64,000 nt of DNA from the NCBI RefSeq assembly GCF_902459665.1, contig NZ_CABPSL010000023.1, positions 1 through 64,000 of the forward strand. The letters are read 5' to 3'. Source of the DNA: Pandoraea cepalis (GTDB taxonomy: Bacteria; Pseudomonadota; Gammaproteobacteria; Burkholderiales; Burkholderiaceae). The notes under the pieces are model-generated. The model was not told the DNA's origin. It saw only the letters and a program-made list of their open reading frames with translations, and ran no database searches. Every line of letters begins with the position of its first letter. The first letter of the stretch is position 1. The translations under genes were made by a program, and so were the position numbers. This document shows positions 17,778 to 25,319 of the stretch, in pieces.

Positions 17778-18404
17778 ATGACGCCTATCCAGTACGCCTC
17801 TTCCCGCCTCGTACCCTCGCAAACCGGACTCACGCGCGACATCAATGTCGGTGGTGTCACGAAGTCGCTAGATTTTCACGGAACGCTCGCGCAATACGCC
17901 ATGTTGATGATGGAGATGAACAACGGCGAGGCGCAGCACATGATCCAGGAAATGCAGCGACGTCAGAAAGAGGGACAAGAGGCGCGCGAGGTCGGGAACC
18001 TGATCGAATCGCTGATCAACGACATCGGCTCGGACACGTCGAAGAAGAAAAACGTCGGTGACGGCATCCGGGCGTTCTTCGACAAGCACAACATCCAGAT
18101 CACCGTGTACGGCGACGGGACGAAGAAGACCATGATGGAGTGGGAGTCGCGCACCAAGCGGGTCGGCGAGCCAGGCTACACCACACCGACGGGAGGCAAC
18201 GCGCAATACAACGCGTCCGATCTGCGCACACTGAAGGCTGCCGCCGAGGGCTTCACCGAGCAGGCCTCTGACAGCCGCACGGTTGACCAGATCAAGATCA
18301 ACAAGAAGCTGCAGGAGTACAACGGCGCCTCCACGCTGGTGAACACGATCTACAGTTCTCAGGGCTCGCAGCTCAACCAGATCAACGGGTCGATGCGCAC
18401 ATGA
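17778..18404 (+). CDS. SseB/EspA-type translocon filament protein (SctA-like)
   Basis: This 208-residue secreted protein probably polymerises on the needle tip and links it to the pore in the host membrane. The central AQYAMLMMEMNNGEAQHMIQ segment matches the hydrophobic helix of SseB/EspA. The region with DLRTLKAAAEGFTEQASD, followed by a long C-terminal helix (QIKINKKLQEYNGASTLVNTI), matches the conserved LKAAL...Q(I/L)xIQ layout of the family. It starts at the ATG at 17778. Its stop overlaps the chaperone start (ATGATG/TGA, 18401-18404), indicating coupled translation. Confidence 0.7.
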   Translation: MTPIQYASSRLVPSQTGLTRDINVGGVTKSLDFHGTLAQYAMLMMEMNNGEAQHMIQEMQRRQKEGQEAREVGNLIESLINDIGSDTSKKKNVGDGIRAFFDKHNIQITVYGDGTKKTMMEWESRTKRVGEPGYTTPTGGNAQYNASDLRTLKAAAEGFTEQASDSRTVDQIKINKKLQEYNGASTLVNTIYSSQGSQLNQINGSMRT

Positions 18405-18916
18405 TGGCGACAACGTCCCCGGCCACCGCGCCGCCGGCCCCGGGTGCGGACGGAGCGCCAGCGATCCTTTCGCGATTCTTCGAAAGCGGGGGCGCGCTGC
18501 GCATGCTGGCCGATCTGGACGAGGCGGACCTCGCGCGTGTGCGCGCCCATGCCTGTCAGCGGTTCGCCCAAGGCCAGATCGCGGCGGCGCAACGGGTGTA
18601 CTTCGTACTCGCCACGCTCGACCAATGGTCGTTTGACGATTGGTTCGGGCTCGGCCTGTGCTACCAGCGACTCGGGCAGCACGAACAGGCGCTGCCGTGC
18701 TTCGCGAAAGCCGGCCTGATTCACGCGTCGGACCCGCGCCCGCCGTATCTCGCCGGGATGAGCTACGAGCACGCAGGCAACCGGGAATTCGCTCGCAAAT
18801 CGTTTGACGCAACGCTGCGCATCTGCGGACAACTGCCTCAGCACGACAAGCTCGCCCGCTCAGCACGGGCGCGGCGCGACGCGCTGAATGCCACTTCGGA
18901 TCCTAAATCAACATGA
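18401..18916 (+). CDS. SycD/LcrH/SscA-family type III secretion chaperone
   Basis: This 171-residue cytoplasmic class II chaperone should keep the two pore-forming translocators soluble before export. It has three tetratricopeptide-like repeats between residues 50 and 150 (ACQRFAQGQIAAAQRVYFVL; FGLGLCYQRLGQHEQALPCF; PPYLAGMSYEHAGNREFARKSF), the signature layout of SycD/IpgC/SscA. It overlaps by 4 bp both the SseB-like gene upstream and the SseC-like gene downstream (ATGA at 18913), so the three are coupled. Placement between sseB-like and sseC-like genes is exactly that of sscA in SPI-2. Confidence 0.85.
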   Translation: MMATTSPATAPPAPGADGAPAILSRFFESGGALRMLADLDEADLARVRAHACQRFAQGQIAAAQRVYFVLATLDQWSFDDWFGLGLCYQRLGQHEQALPCFAKAGLIHASDPRPPYLAGMSYEHAGNREFARKSFDATLRICGQLPQHDKLARSARARRDALNATSDPKST

Positions 18917-20445
18917 CCGCCATTTATTCCCCACGAGCCGCGTACGCGCCTGCCTGGACCGGCAACGTCGGCAACGCGCCCGCAGCTGCCGTCGCCGTTG
19001 CGAACGACGTCATCGAGTCGCCGGATGCCGCTCGTCAACGACGCGAACGCTTGGACTGGCTGCGCACCGAGGACTTTGCGCCAGACCCGTCGACCGGCGT
19101 CGACTGGCAAGACGCCGACGACGCGTTCGCCCGCCTGCTGAATCGCCTCTTTGCCGTCGGCAGCGGACTGGCGGCGAACGCGCTGGGGGCGTCCAGCGCC
19201 GACGGCACTTCGAACGCTGCGAACACCTCAACGCTCTCTGCGCTCGAGAACGTCGATCCGTCCACGCTGGCGATGATGGCGTCGATGATCGCGATGGACG
19301 CGCTGGGTGACACCGCCAAGTCCACGCAGCGGGCGCTGACGTTGATGGGCGAGCGTCAGGAAAAGCTGCGTCAGGAGGACATCAAGAAGTATCGCGAGCA
19401 GATGGACGCGAAGACCGAGGATGCCAACAAGGCCCGCAAAGGCGGCATCTTTGGCGTGGTGTTCGACTGGCTCATCGCGGCGGTCGACGTGGTGGTCGGC
19501 GCGGTCAAGGTCGTGACGGGCGTCCTCAGCATGAATCCGCTGATGATCGCGGGCGGTGTGGCCGATGTTGGCGCAGGCATTGCCGGGCTCGGCGTGGCGT
19601 TCCACAAGACGATGGCGCTGGTCGACCCCAAGAACGCGGCCTATCACGAGAAAGAAGCGACCAAGTGGGGACACGCCCAACTGGCGTTCCAGATGCTCGG
19701 CATGGTCATCGGCTTCGGCACGTCGATCAGGGGCTTCATTGCCAAGCGCGCGACGACCAAAGCCGCGAGCCGTGTGTTCAAGGCGGGCGCGGGCGAGGCG
19801 CTGGAGCAGGCGGTCAAGTCGGGGGACAAGGCCGCGATTGGCGCGATCAAGACCCGTGTGGTCTCCGAGATCGGTTTCGTGGTCGGCAACGAGGTTGGCA
19901 AGCGTGTGGGCCGGTCGCTGCTGCAAAGCGGTACACAAGGCGCGCGCAGGCTGGCGAAAGCGGGCTTCAATCGCATGGCCGAGCAGTTCACGCAGCAGAT
20001 GGTCGAACAGATGGCCTCGCGCGCTTTCGACAAAGTCGTAAAGACCGCCGCGAAGCAAGTCGCCAAGGGCAAGGCGGTGACATCGAAGGAACTGACCAAG
20101 TCTTTCACGTCGAGCATGAATATTCAGGGCTATTTTGCCGTGGCGCGTGGCTCATGGTCGCTCTCGGGCGCACTGCGCGGCACGTTCACCGGCGCCAACG
20201 CCCTTGGGCAGGGGATCGTCGGCGCACAGCGCGCGAAGCTGCAACTCGAAGCGCGCGATCTCGGCGTCGACATGATGTGGCTGCAGATGCTCATGCAAAT
20301 GAATGGCGACGACAAGAAACGTGCCGCCAAGCGGATGGAAACGCTCGTGGGTCAGCAGAGCGACATCGCAGTGTCCACGGGCGAGCAAGTGCAGAAAACG
20401 GGCGAGATGCGCATTCGTATCGCGGCCTCGTTGTCCCGGGCGTGA
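18913..20445 (+). CDS. Major translocon pore protein (SseC/EspD/YopB family, SctE)
   Basis: This 510-residue type III secretion substrate would insert in the target cell membrane and form the translocation pore with the smaller partner at 20506. Two long hydrophobic segments with a short turn lie at about residues 178-235 (VVFDWLIAAVDVVVGAVKVV; MIAGGVADVGAGIAGLGVAF), with another near 255-275. They are flanked by coiled-coil helices before (LMGERQEKLRQEDIKKYREQ) and near the C-terminus, as in SseC and EspD. No signal peptide is present, as expected for type III export. It overlaps its chaperone gene by 4 bp. Confidence 0.82.
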   Translation: MTAIYSPRAAYAPAWTGNVGNAPAAAVAVANDVIESPDAARQRRERLDWLRTEDFAPDPSTGVDWQDADDAFARLLNRLFAVGSGLAANALGASSADGTSNAANTSTLSALENVDPSTLAMMASMIAMDALGDTAKSTQRALTLMGERQEKLRQEDIKKYREQMDAKTEDANKARKGGIFGVVFDWLIAAVDVVVGAVKVVTGVLSMNPLMIAGGVADVGAGIAGLGVAFHKTMALVDPKNAAYHEKEATKWGHAQLAFQMLGMVIGFGTSIRGFIAKRATTKAASRVFKAGAGEALEQAVKSGDKAAIGAIKTRVVSEIGFVVGNEVGKRVGRSLLQSGTQGARRLAKAGFNRMAEQFTQQMVEQMASRAFDKVVKTAAKQVAKGKAVTSKELTKSFTSSMNIQGYFAVARGSWSLSGALRGTFTGANALGQGIVGAQRAKLQLEARDLGVDMMWLQMLMQMNGDDKKRAAKRMETLVGQQSDIAVSTGEQVQKTGEMRIRIAASLSRA

Positions 20446-20505
20446 GCCCGCGCGGATCTTTCGGACGCGGTTTGCCGCCGCGTCGTCTACCTACGGAGTG
20501 ATGAC

Positions 20506-21180
20506 ATGACTTATGCATTGAGTTCGACGTCGGCGAATCCGCGTCAGGCCGGTATTGCCGCCTACGACGCCCAGCAACGCGCCGCGACCGACGACGAGGG
20601 CGCGCGCGTATTGCCGCGCATTCGCGAGCAGGTCGACGGCCTTCAATCCGCGCAGGCGCTCATCGCCCTGTTTCTCGCCATGCGGGTGGCCGAGCGCAAC
20701 ACCGACCAGGCGTATCGCACGCGTCACGATGCAATGGTCTTCGAGCGCGGCCAGACCGCGCGCAGCGAGAAGTACAACGCCAACAACTTGCATTACCGCG
20801 CCGGGCTGTATTCGGCCATTGGCGGTATCGTCTCCGGCACCTTCTCATTGGCCGGCGGTGTGGGATCGGGCGTGGCAGGTTTTGGGGGCGAGTTGGGCAA
20901 GTTGCGAGTGGTCGGCACGGCGGTCGGCGAAACGACCAAGGGCGTCAGCCAGTTCGTGAAGTCGCCGTTCGATGTCGTGTCCAACGACGATTCGCTTGCC
21001 GGACGCGATAACGATGTGCTCGGCGAGTTCGAGATGTCGCTCACCGAGGAGACGCGTCGCACGAACGATCGGCTGCGTCAGCGCATTGACGCGACCAGTG
21101 CGGACATCCGTGAAGTGTCGCGCGCGATGTACGGCATGATCGGCCAGCAAGTCACGAAGATGTACGACACCATCCGATAA
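20506..21180 (+). CDS. Minor translocon protein (SseD/EspB/YopD family, SctB)
   Basis: This 224-residue protein is the partner of the SseC-like pore protein. A single glycine-rich hydrophobic region at about residues 100-135 (GLYSAIGGIVSGTFSLAGGV) is followed by a C-terminal amphipathic helix (RLRQRIDATSADIREVSRAM), matching the SseD/EspB/YopD layout. It starts at 20506 after ACGGAG. Size, topology and position after the sseC-like gene all agree; primary sequence similarity within this family is always low. Confidence 0.72.
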   Translation: MTYALSSTSANPRQAGIAAYDAQQRAATDDEGARVLPRIREQVDGLQSAQALIALFLAMRVAERNTDQAYRTRHDAMVFERGQTARSEKYNANNLHYRAGLYSAIGGIVSGTFSLAGGVGSGVAGFGGELGKLRVVGTAVGETTKGVSQFVKSPFDVVSNDDSLAGRDNDVLGEFEMSLTEETRRTNDRLRQRIDATSADIREVSRAMYGMIGQQVTKMYDTIR

Positions 21181-21184
21181 GCCC

Positions 21185-21613
21185 ATGACCGTTTGCGAGC
21201 GCGCCGTTGCGGCATTCTTCAGAGCCCACCGTTTCACGGCGCGCGTTGAAATCTGCGAGCGCACGCACGTCGAACTGGGACAGCGCGTCGAGAACGGCGA
21301 GCTGTCCCTTTGTCATCGACTTGATCGGGTGCCCTCCGGTGTCGTGCTGACGATCACCGACTTCCGCCTCGATGCCGAAGCGAAGGCGAGCGAGCACGCC
21401 GTGCGGCGCTTCTGCCAACTGATTCGGACACTGTTGCGCACGGTGCCCCATGTCGGCTACGTGCGCGGCATGATCCTGCCCGGCGTGAGCGACACGCGCG
21501 TTCGTGCGACACGCCTTCGCCTCGGTGCGATTCTCGAACGCGAGGGGGCGTTCTGGCGTGAGGAAGACGGCGATCGATGGCTGGTGTTCTGTCGGGAACC
21601 CAGCCGCCGATAG
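21185..21613 (+). CDS. SseE-like small type III secretion protein
   Basis: This 142-residue basic cytoplasmic protein is the last gene of the translocon operon, 4 bp after the SseD-like gene. Its position and size match sseE of SPI-2 (137 residues), whose role is still unclear and may be chaperone-like. I see no catalytic motif. Beta-strand-rich segments (CHRLDRVPSGVVLTITDFRL) and a helix (AVRRFCQLIRTLLRTV) are compatible with a small alpha/beta type III chaperone. Its stop lies 7 bp from the convergent transporter gene. Confidence 0.5.
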   Translation: MTVCERAVAAFFRAHRFTARVEICERTHVELGQRVENGELSLCHRLDRVPSGVVLTITDFRLDAEAKASEHAVRRFCQLIRTLLRTVPHVGYVRGMILPGVSDTRVRATRLRLGAILEREGAFWREEDGDRWLVFCREPSRR

Positions 21614-21619
21614 GGGCAG

Positions 21620-23095
21620 TCAGGGCAACATGCCGAGCAGGTGCCACCAGAGATAGTCGAGCGGGAAGAGAAAGACGAGGGTGATGAGTGTCATGACGAC
21701 GGTCAGCCGCGTGCCATCGCGCATGCCGACGCCGCCCAGATGCATCGCAATCATCATCGGCGGGCTCTGATAGGGCAGGAGAACGGTAGAGAACACCGGC
21801 ACTTGCAACATCAGCACCGTGTAGAGCGGCAGGCCGCTCGCGCTCGCGAGCTGTCCCGCGAGCGGAGTGAGCACCGCCGGCAGACCGGGAAGCGTGGCGA
21901 CCAGTCCGATGGCCGCGCCGATGGCGATGAGCCATGCGGCATTGATCGCGGGGGTGCCCGGCGTCATGCTCACCGCATCCAGGCATAGCCGTGCGAGCTT
22001 CTCGCCCAGTCCCGAATCCGCGACGACCGCGCCCACACCGAGAAAGCCCGCGACGTAAATAAGCGGCGTGATATGCATCTGTTCGGTGAAGGTCTTGGGC
22101 GTGATGATGTGAATCGCGGGGAGCAGGCAGAGAATTGCCGCGGCAACGGAAATCCACGCGGGCGAGATGCCGTGCCAGGCATCGGTCGCGAATCCGGCGA
22201 GCGCCAACGCCAGCAATACCGACAAGCGGCGGGCGTCGTTTGACAGCGGCTGCGTGGCACCGTTGGTCACCTGGGTGAGGGGGCCGTCGTCGGGGAACAG
22301 GCGGCAGATCACCCACACCAGAATGGCAGCCTTGAGCGCACCGAGGACAGGGAAGTGCAGCAGCAGGTAGGGCGCGTAGTGCAGCTTTACGCCGTAGAAC
22401 GAGTCCGCCGCGCCCATGAGCACACTATTCGGAATGTTGGCGGGCAGGATCGTCGTGGGCGGCATGTAGCTCGCGGCGGCGACCATCATCACGAGACCGG
22501 TGCGTCCGCGCCGACCCTCGGTGAGGCCGATGCGATCGGCGAGCGCGAGCACGATGGGGATCAGCAGCAGAATACGTCCCGTCGTCGAGGGCATGACGAA
22601 AGCCAGACCCACGCAGGCGACCATCACCGACGCCACATAACGCGCATACGTTGGGCGCTTGAGTGCGAACAACGTCGCGGCCAGCCGCGCGCCGAGTCCT
22701 GTCGTGCGCACCGCGATACCCGTCACCGCACCCCCAAAGACGAGCCACCACGCAGCCGAATGAAACCCGGCGAAGATCACTTCCGGCTTCGCGACATGGA
22801 GCAGGACGGCGAGCAGGAAGAACGTCAGCGTGGTGATCGGCTCCGGGAACAGGCCGAACGCCCACGCCCCAATGGTGAACAGCACGAGCACGGCGGCCTG
22901 CGCGGCGGTGGGCGACAGGCCAAGGGCGGAACTGCCATGGCTGGCGGCCCACAAGGCGGCAGCGAACATCGCGTAAATGACGTAACCGCCAAGGGTGCGC
23001 ACGCGTGAGCGCAGGCGTTCGCGGCGTAATGCGTCGGCCGCCGAGGGGCGGTGATGGCGGGGATCAGGGGTGTCCGGCGAGGCGGATTCGGTCAT
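21620..23095 (-). CDS. SLC13/DASS-family anion:sodium symporter
   Basis: This 491-residue inner-membrane transporter of the divalent anion:Na+ symporter group imports dicarboxylates, tricarboxylates or sulfate-like anions. About twelve helices are predicted. The family's two repeated motifs are present: FVMPSTTGRILLLIPIVLAL (S-x-T-type loop, near residue 160) and VATLPGLPAVLTPLAG in the second half. The N-terminal 35 residues are charged and cytosolic. The strict SNT motif of well-studied citrate carriers is replaced by PSTTG, so the substrate is open. It is transcribed away from the GIY-YIG gene. Confidence 0.85.
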   Translation of the reverse strand: MTESASPDTPDPRHHRPSAADALRRERLRSRVRTLGGYVIYAMFAAALWAASHGSSALGLSPTAAQAAVLVLFTIGAWAFGLFPEPITTLTFFLLAVLLHVAKPEVIFAGFHSAAWWLVFGGAVTGIAVRTTGLGARLAATLFALKRPTYARYVASVMVACVGLAFVMPSTTGRILLLIPIVLALADRIGLTEGRRGRTGLVMMVAAASYMPPTTILPANIPNSVLMGAADSFYGVKLHYAPYLLLHFPVLGALKAAILVWVICRLFPDDGPLTQVTNGATQPLSNDARRLSVLLALALAGFATDAWHGISPAWISVAAAILCLLPAIHIITPKTFTEQMHITPLIYVAGFLGVGAVVADSGLGEKLARLCLDAVSMTPGTPAINAAWLIAIGAAIGLVATLPGLPAVLTPLAGQLASASGLPLYTVLMLQVPVFSTVLLPYQSPPMMIAMHLGGVGMRDGTRLTVVMTLITLVFLFPLDYLWWHLLGMLP

Positions 23096-23333
23096 GGCGC
23101 TTGTCGTTGTGGTGTTAGGCCAGGCAGGCGTGTTACGCGGTCCGGCGGCGATGGGGGGCGCGCTTGCATCGCCGTGGGCATATCGTATGCTAGCGACTTC
23201 GACAGCGTCACCCGATCAGGACAAATTCCGTCGCGAACATGCCACGCTCTGTACTCGTGCCTGCCCAGTGCCCCAACGTCTTTGCCATACCGCGCAGACC
23301 GCACGACTTCCGCCACGAATCGTGGGCGACGCG

Positions 23334-23663
23334 ATGACGGCTGTCCCACCGAAGCCCTGGTTCCTCTACCTGCTGGAGTGCGCGGGCGGTCGCATCTACA
23401 CGGGCATCGCCGTCGACGTCGAGGCGCGATATGCGGCGCACGTCGCGGGCAAGGGCGCACGCTTCACGCGCGCCTATCCGCCATTGCGCATCCTGCTCTC
23501 GCTCACCTTTGCCGATCGCTCAGCCGCCTCGCGGGCCGAGTACCGCGTCAAGCAACTGAGCGCGTCGCAGAAGCGCGCGCTCATTGCCGGCACGTTCCCT
23601 TGCGATCTCGGCGATGTCCGCGCCGCCGCCGACTTCAAGGCACCAGGCGTGCCTGACGAATGA
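23334..23663 (+). CDS. GIY-YIG domain protein (UPF0213-like)
   Basis: This 109-residue single-domain protein carries the GIY-YIG nuclease fold: WFLYLLECAGGRIYTGIAVDVEARYAAH contains the paired YLL...IYTGI strands, and an arginine (R in EARYAAH) and a downstream glutamate (SRAEYRVKQLS) complete the usual active-site set. Such stand-alone proteins are common in bacteria and the role is unknown, perhaps DNA repair. I chose the ATG at 23334 because it starts just before the domain; the frame is open further upstream but that part shows no homology. Its 3' end overlaps the convergent serine hydrolase gene by 29 bp. Confidence 0.85.
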   Translation: MTAVPPKPWFLYLLECAGGRIYTGIAVDVEARYAAHVAGKGARFTRAYPPLRILLSLTFADRSAASRAEYRVKQLSASQKRALIAGTFPCDLGDVRAAADFKAPGVPDE

Positions 23664-24948
23664 TCCGGCGCACGTCGCGCTGGATCGCGCCGAACTGGCC
23701 GCGCGACGGAATTGGCGACACCACGAGCGCCCAACTGTCGCCGGGTACGGTCTTCTCCACCACGGTGTAATAGGTCGACTGGGTGCGGAAGAAGTCGGCG
23801 ATGCCGTCGTGGCTGATGCGATAGTTTCGCTCGCCCGCGCCGGGCACCATGAATACGCCAAGCGTGTAGTAAACGTCGCGATCCGCGCTGACCGGGCCGG
23901 ACCGCTTGTCAAGCAACAATGTGCGCAGCGTCTTCTCTGTGAGCAGGCTCGGCCGGCGAATGTCGAACACGCGCCACACCTTGAGCAGCGCGCTCGTCGA
24001 CATCTGCCACCCGGCGAACGGAGCCAGCAGACGCCAGTTGTCGGGCAGGGTGGCGCCGGTGATGCCAAGCGGCGCGAAAATGTGCGTTTCGCAGAAGTGC
24101 TTGTAATCGTCGCCGGAAACCGCTTCGATCACCATGCCGAGCAACAGGTACGACACGTTCGAGTAGACGAAATCGGACTTGCCGGTCGAGTGCCCGGCGT
24201 CGCCGGCGTCGAGATAGTTGAAGAAGTCCGCGCTGCCGCCCACACGCCGGATCGCCAGTCCGCTGAACAGGCCGTTCACGGGATCGTTGTAGCCGTTCGT
24301 GGCAAGCCCCGCGCGATGCGCCAGCAGGCGTCGCACGGTCAGCTCGCGCAACGACGGGTCGAGCGGCTTGCCGTGCTGTTTCGAATAAGTGTCGAGCAGA
24401 TCGCCGAGTGTTGCGTCGAGCGAGAGTTTGCCCGCCTGCACGAGCAGCGCGATGCCGATGGCCGTCACCGACTTCGACAGGCTGGCGACGGGCAGCAGCT
24501 GTCGGACGTTGTCGCCCGACGTGGCCGCTTCGAGCCCCACGCCTGCATCGGATTCCGTGCGCAGCCAGACATGCGACAGGTTGTAGCGCTCCTTGAGCTG
24601 CGCCACGCCCTGCGTGAGCGTCGCCTGACCGATGGGCACCGCCGGTTGGATCGGTTTGGGCGCGCCGGATGACGGCAGCGCCACGACCACCGGATTCGTA
24701 TTCGCGGCAACGGGCGACGACGCCGCTGCCGACGTGGACGTGGCCGTCGACGCGGTTTGGGCGAGCGCATGGCCCGCGGTCATTAACATGGCAGTGCCCA
24801 GCAAGGCACTCAGGACACCGACGACAGCGCGGCGCACGGAGGCACTCCGTCGCCCCGTCGCGAGAGCGACGACATGCTCGTTGCGCCGCGATACCCGCGG
24901 CATTGTCAGACGTGCCCCTGCCGGACGGCTGTGCCGTTCGACGTACAT
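23635..24948 (-). CDS. Exported serine hydrolase, class C beta-lactamase fold
   Basis: This periplasmic penicillin-binding-protein-like hydrolase (437 residues) has a signal segment near residues 40-64 (VVGVLSALLGTAMLMTAGHALA). The three active-site elements are present: SxxK in PVASLSKSV, YxN in VYSNVSY, and HxG in ISHDG near the C-terminus, in place of KTG. Such proteins are usually D-alanyl-D-amino-acid peptidases or esterases rather than resistance enzymes. Two starts are possible: 24948 (preceded by GGGGGGAA) or 24903, which gives a more normal signal-peptide N-region. A low-complexity Ala/Ser/Thr linker follows the signal. Confidence 0.85.
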   Translation of the reverse strand: MYVERHSRPAGARLTMPRVSRRNEHVVALATGRRSASVRRAVVGVLSALLGTAMLMTAGHALAQTASTATSTSAAASSPVAANTNPVVVALPSSGAPKPIQPAVPIGQATLTQGVAQLKERYNLSHVWLRTESDAGVGLEAATSGDNVRQLLPVASLSKSVTAIGIALLVQAGKLSLDATLGDLLDTYSKQHGKPLDPSLRELTVRRLLAHRAGLATNGYNDPVNGLFSGLAIRRVGGSADFFNYLDAGDAGHSTGKSDFVYSNVSYLLLGMVIEAVSGDDYKHFCETHIFAPLGITGATLPDNWRLLAPFAGWQMSTSALLKVWRVFDIRRPSLLTEKTLRTLLLDKRSGPVSADRDVYYTLGVFMVPGAGERNYRISHDGIADFFRTQSTYYTVVEKTVPGDSWALVVSPIPSRGQFGAIQRDVRRIIRQARLVP

Positions 24949-25319
24949 TTTCTATTCCCCCCGCGCACGATGCTTCGAACCACAAATCGACTCTCTTCGG
25001 AGACGGAAAGGTTCGGGGTGCGCACGTGCCGCTTTGCGGCGCTCTTCGATATCGAAGTTTAGGAAAAACTTCGTTCAAGTAACCAGTAAAAACGCTGAAT
25101 TCTACATTAAATTGCATTTATGGAGATCAAACACCCATAGTGGCGCGCAATCGCGCGGTGGCAACGTCGGGCGGCCGGGGCGGCTCCCGAGCCGTCGCCG
25201 ACGAGACCTGTCACGCATCGCGGTGTAAGCTATCGCCCTGACAGGCTCTGACTCGCCCACAGGCCATGGGAGCGGCGTCCCGTAGGTGACGTCGTGCCGG
25301 CTGAAGGATCGACCGATAC
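24949..25319. other. Divergent intergenic region before serine hydrolase and mprF
   Basis: This 371-bp gap separates two divergent genes and must hold both promoters. Its middle (about 25050-25135) is notably AT-rich for the window, with TACATTAAATTGCATTTATG as the most promoter-like stretch. I see no palindrome or coding frame worth calling. Confidence 0.5.
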
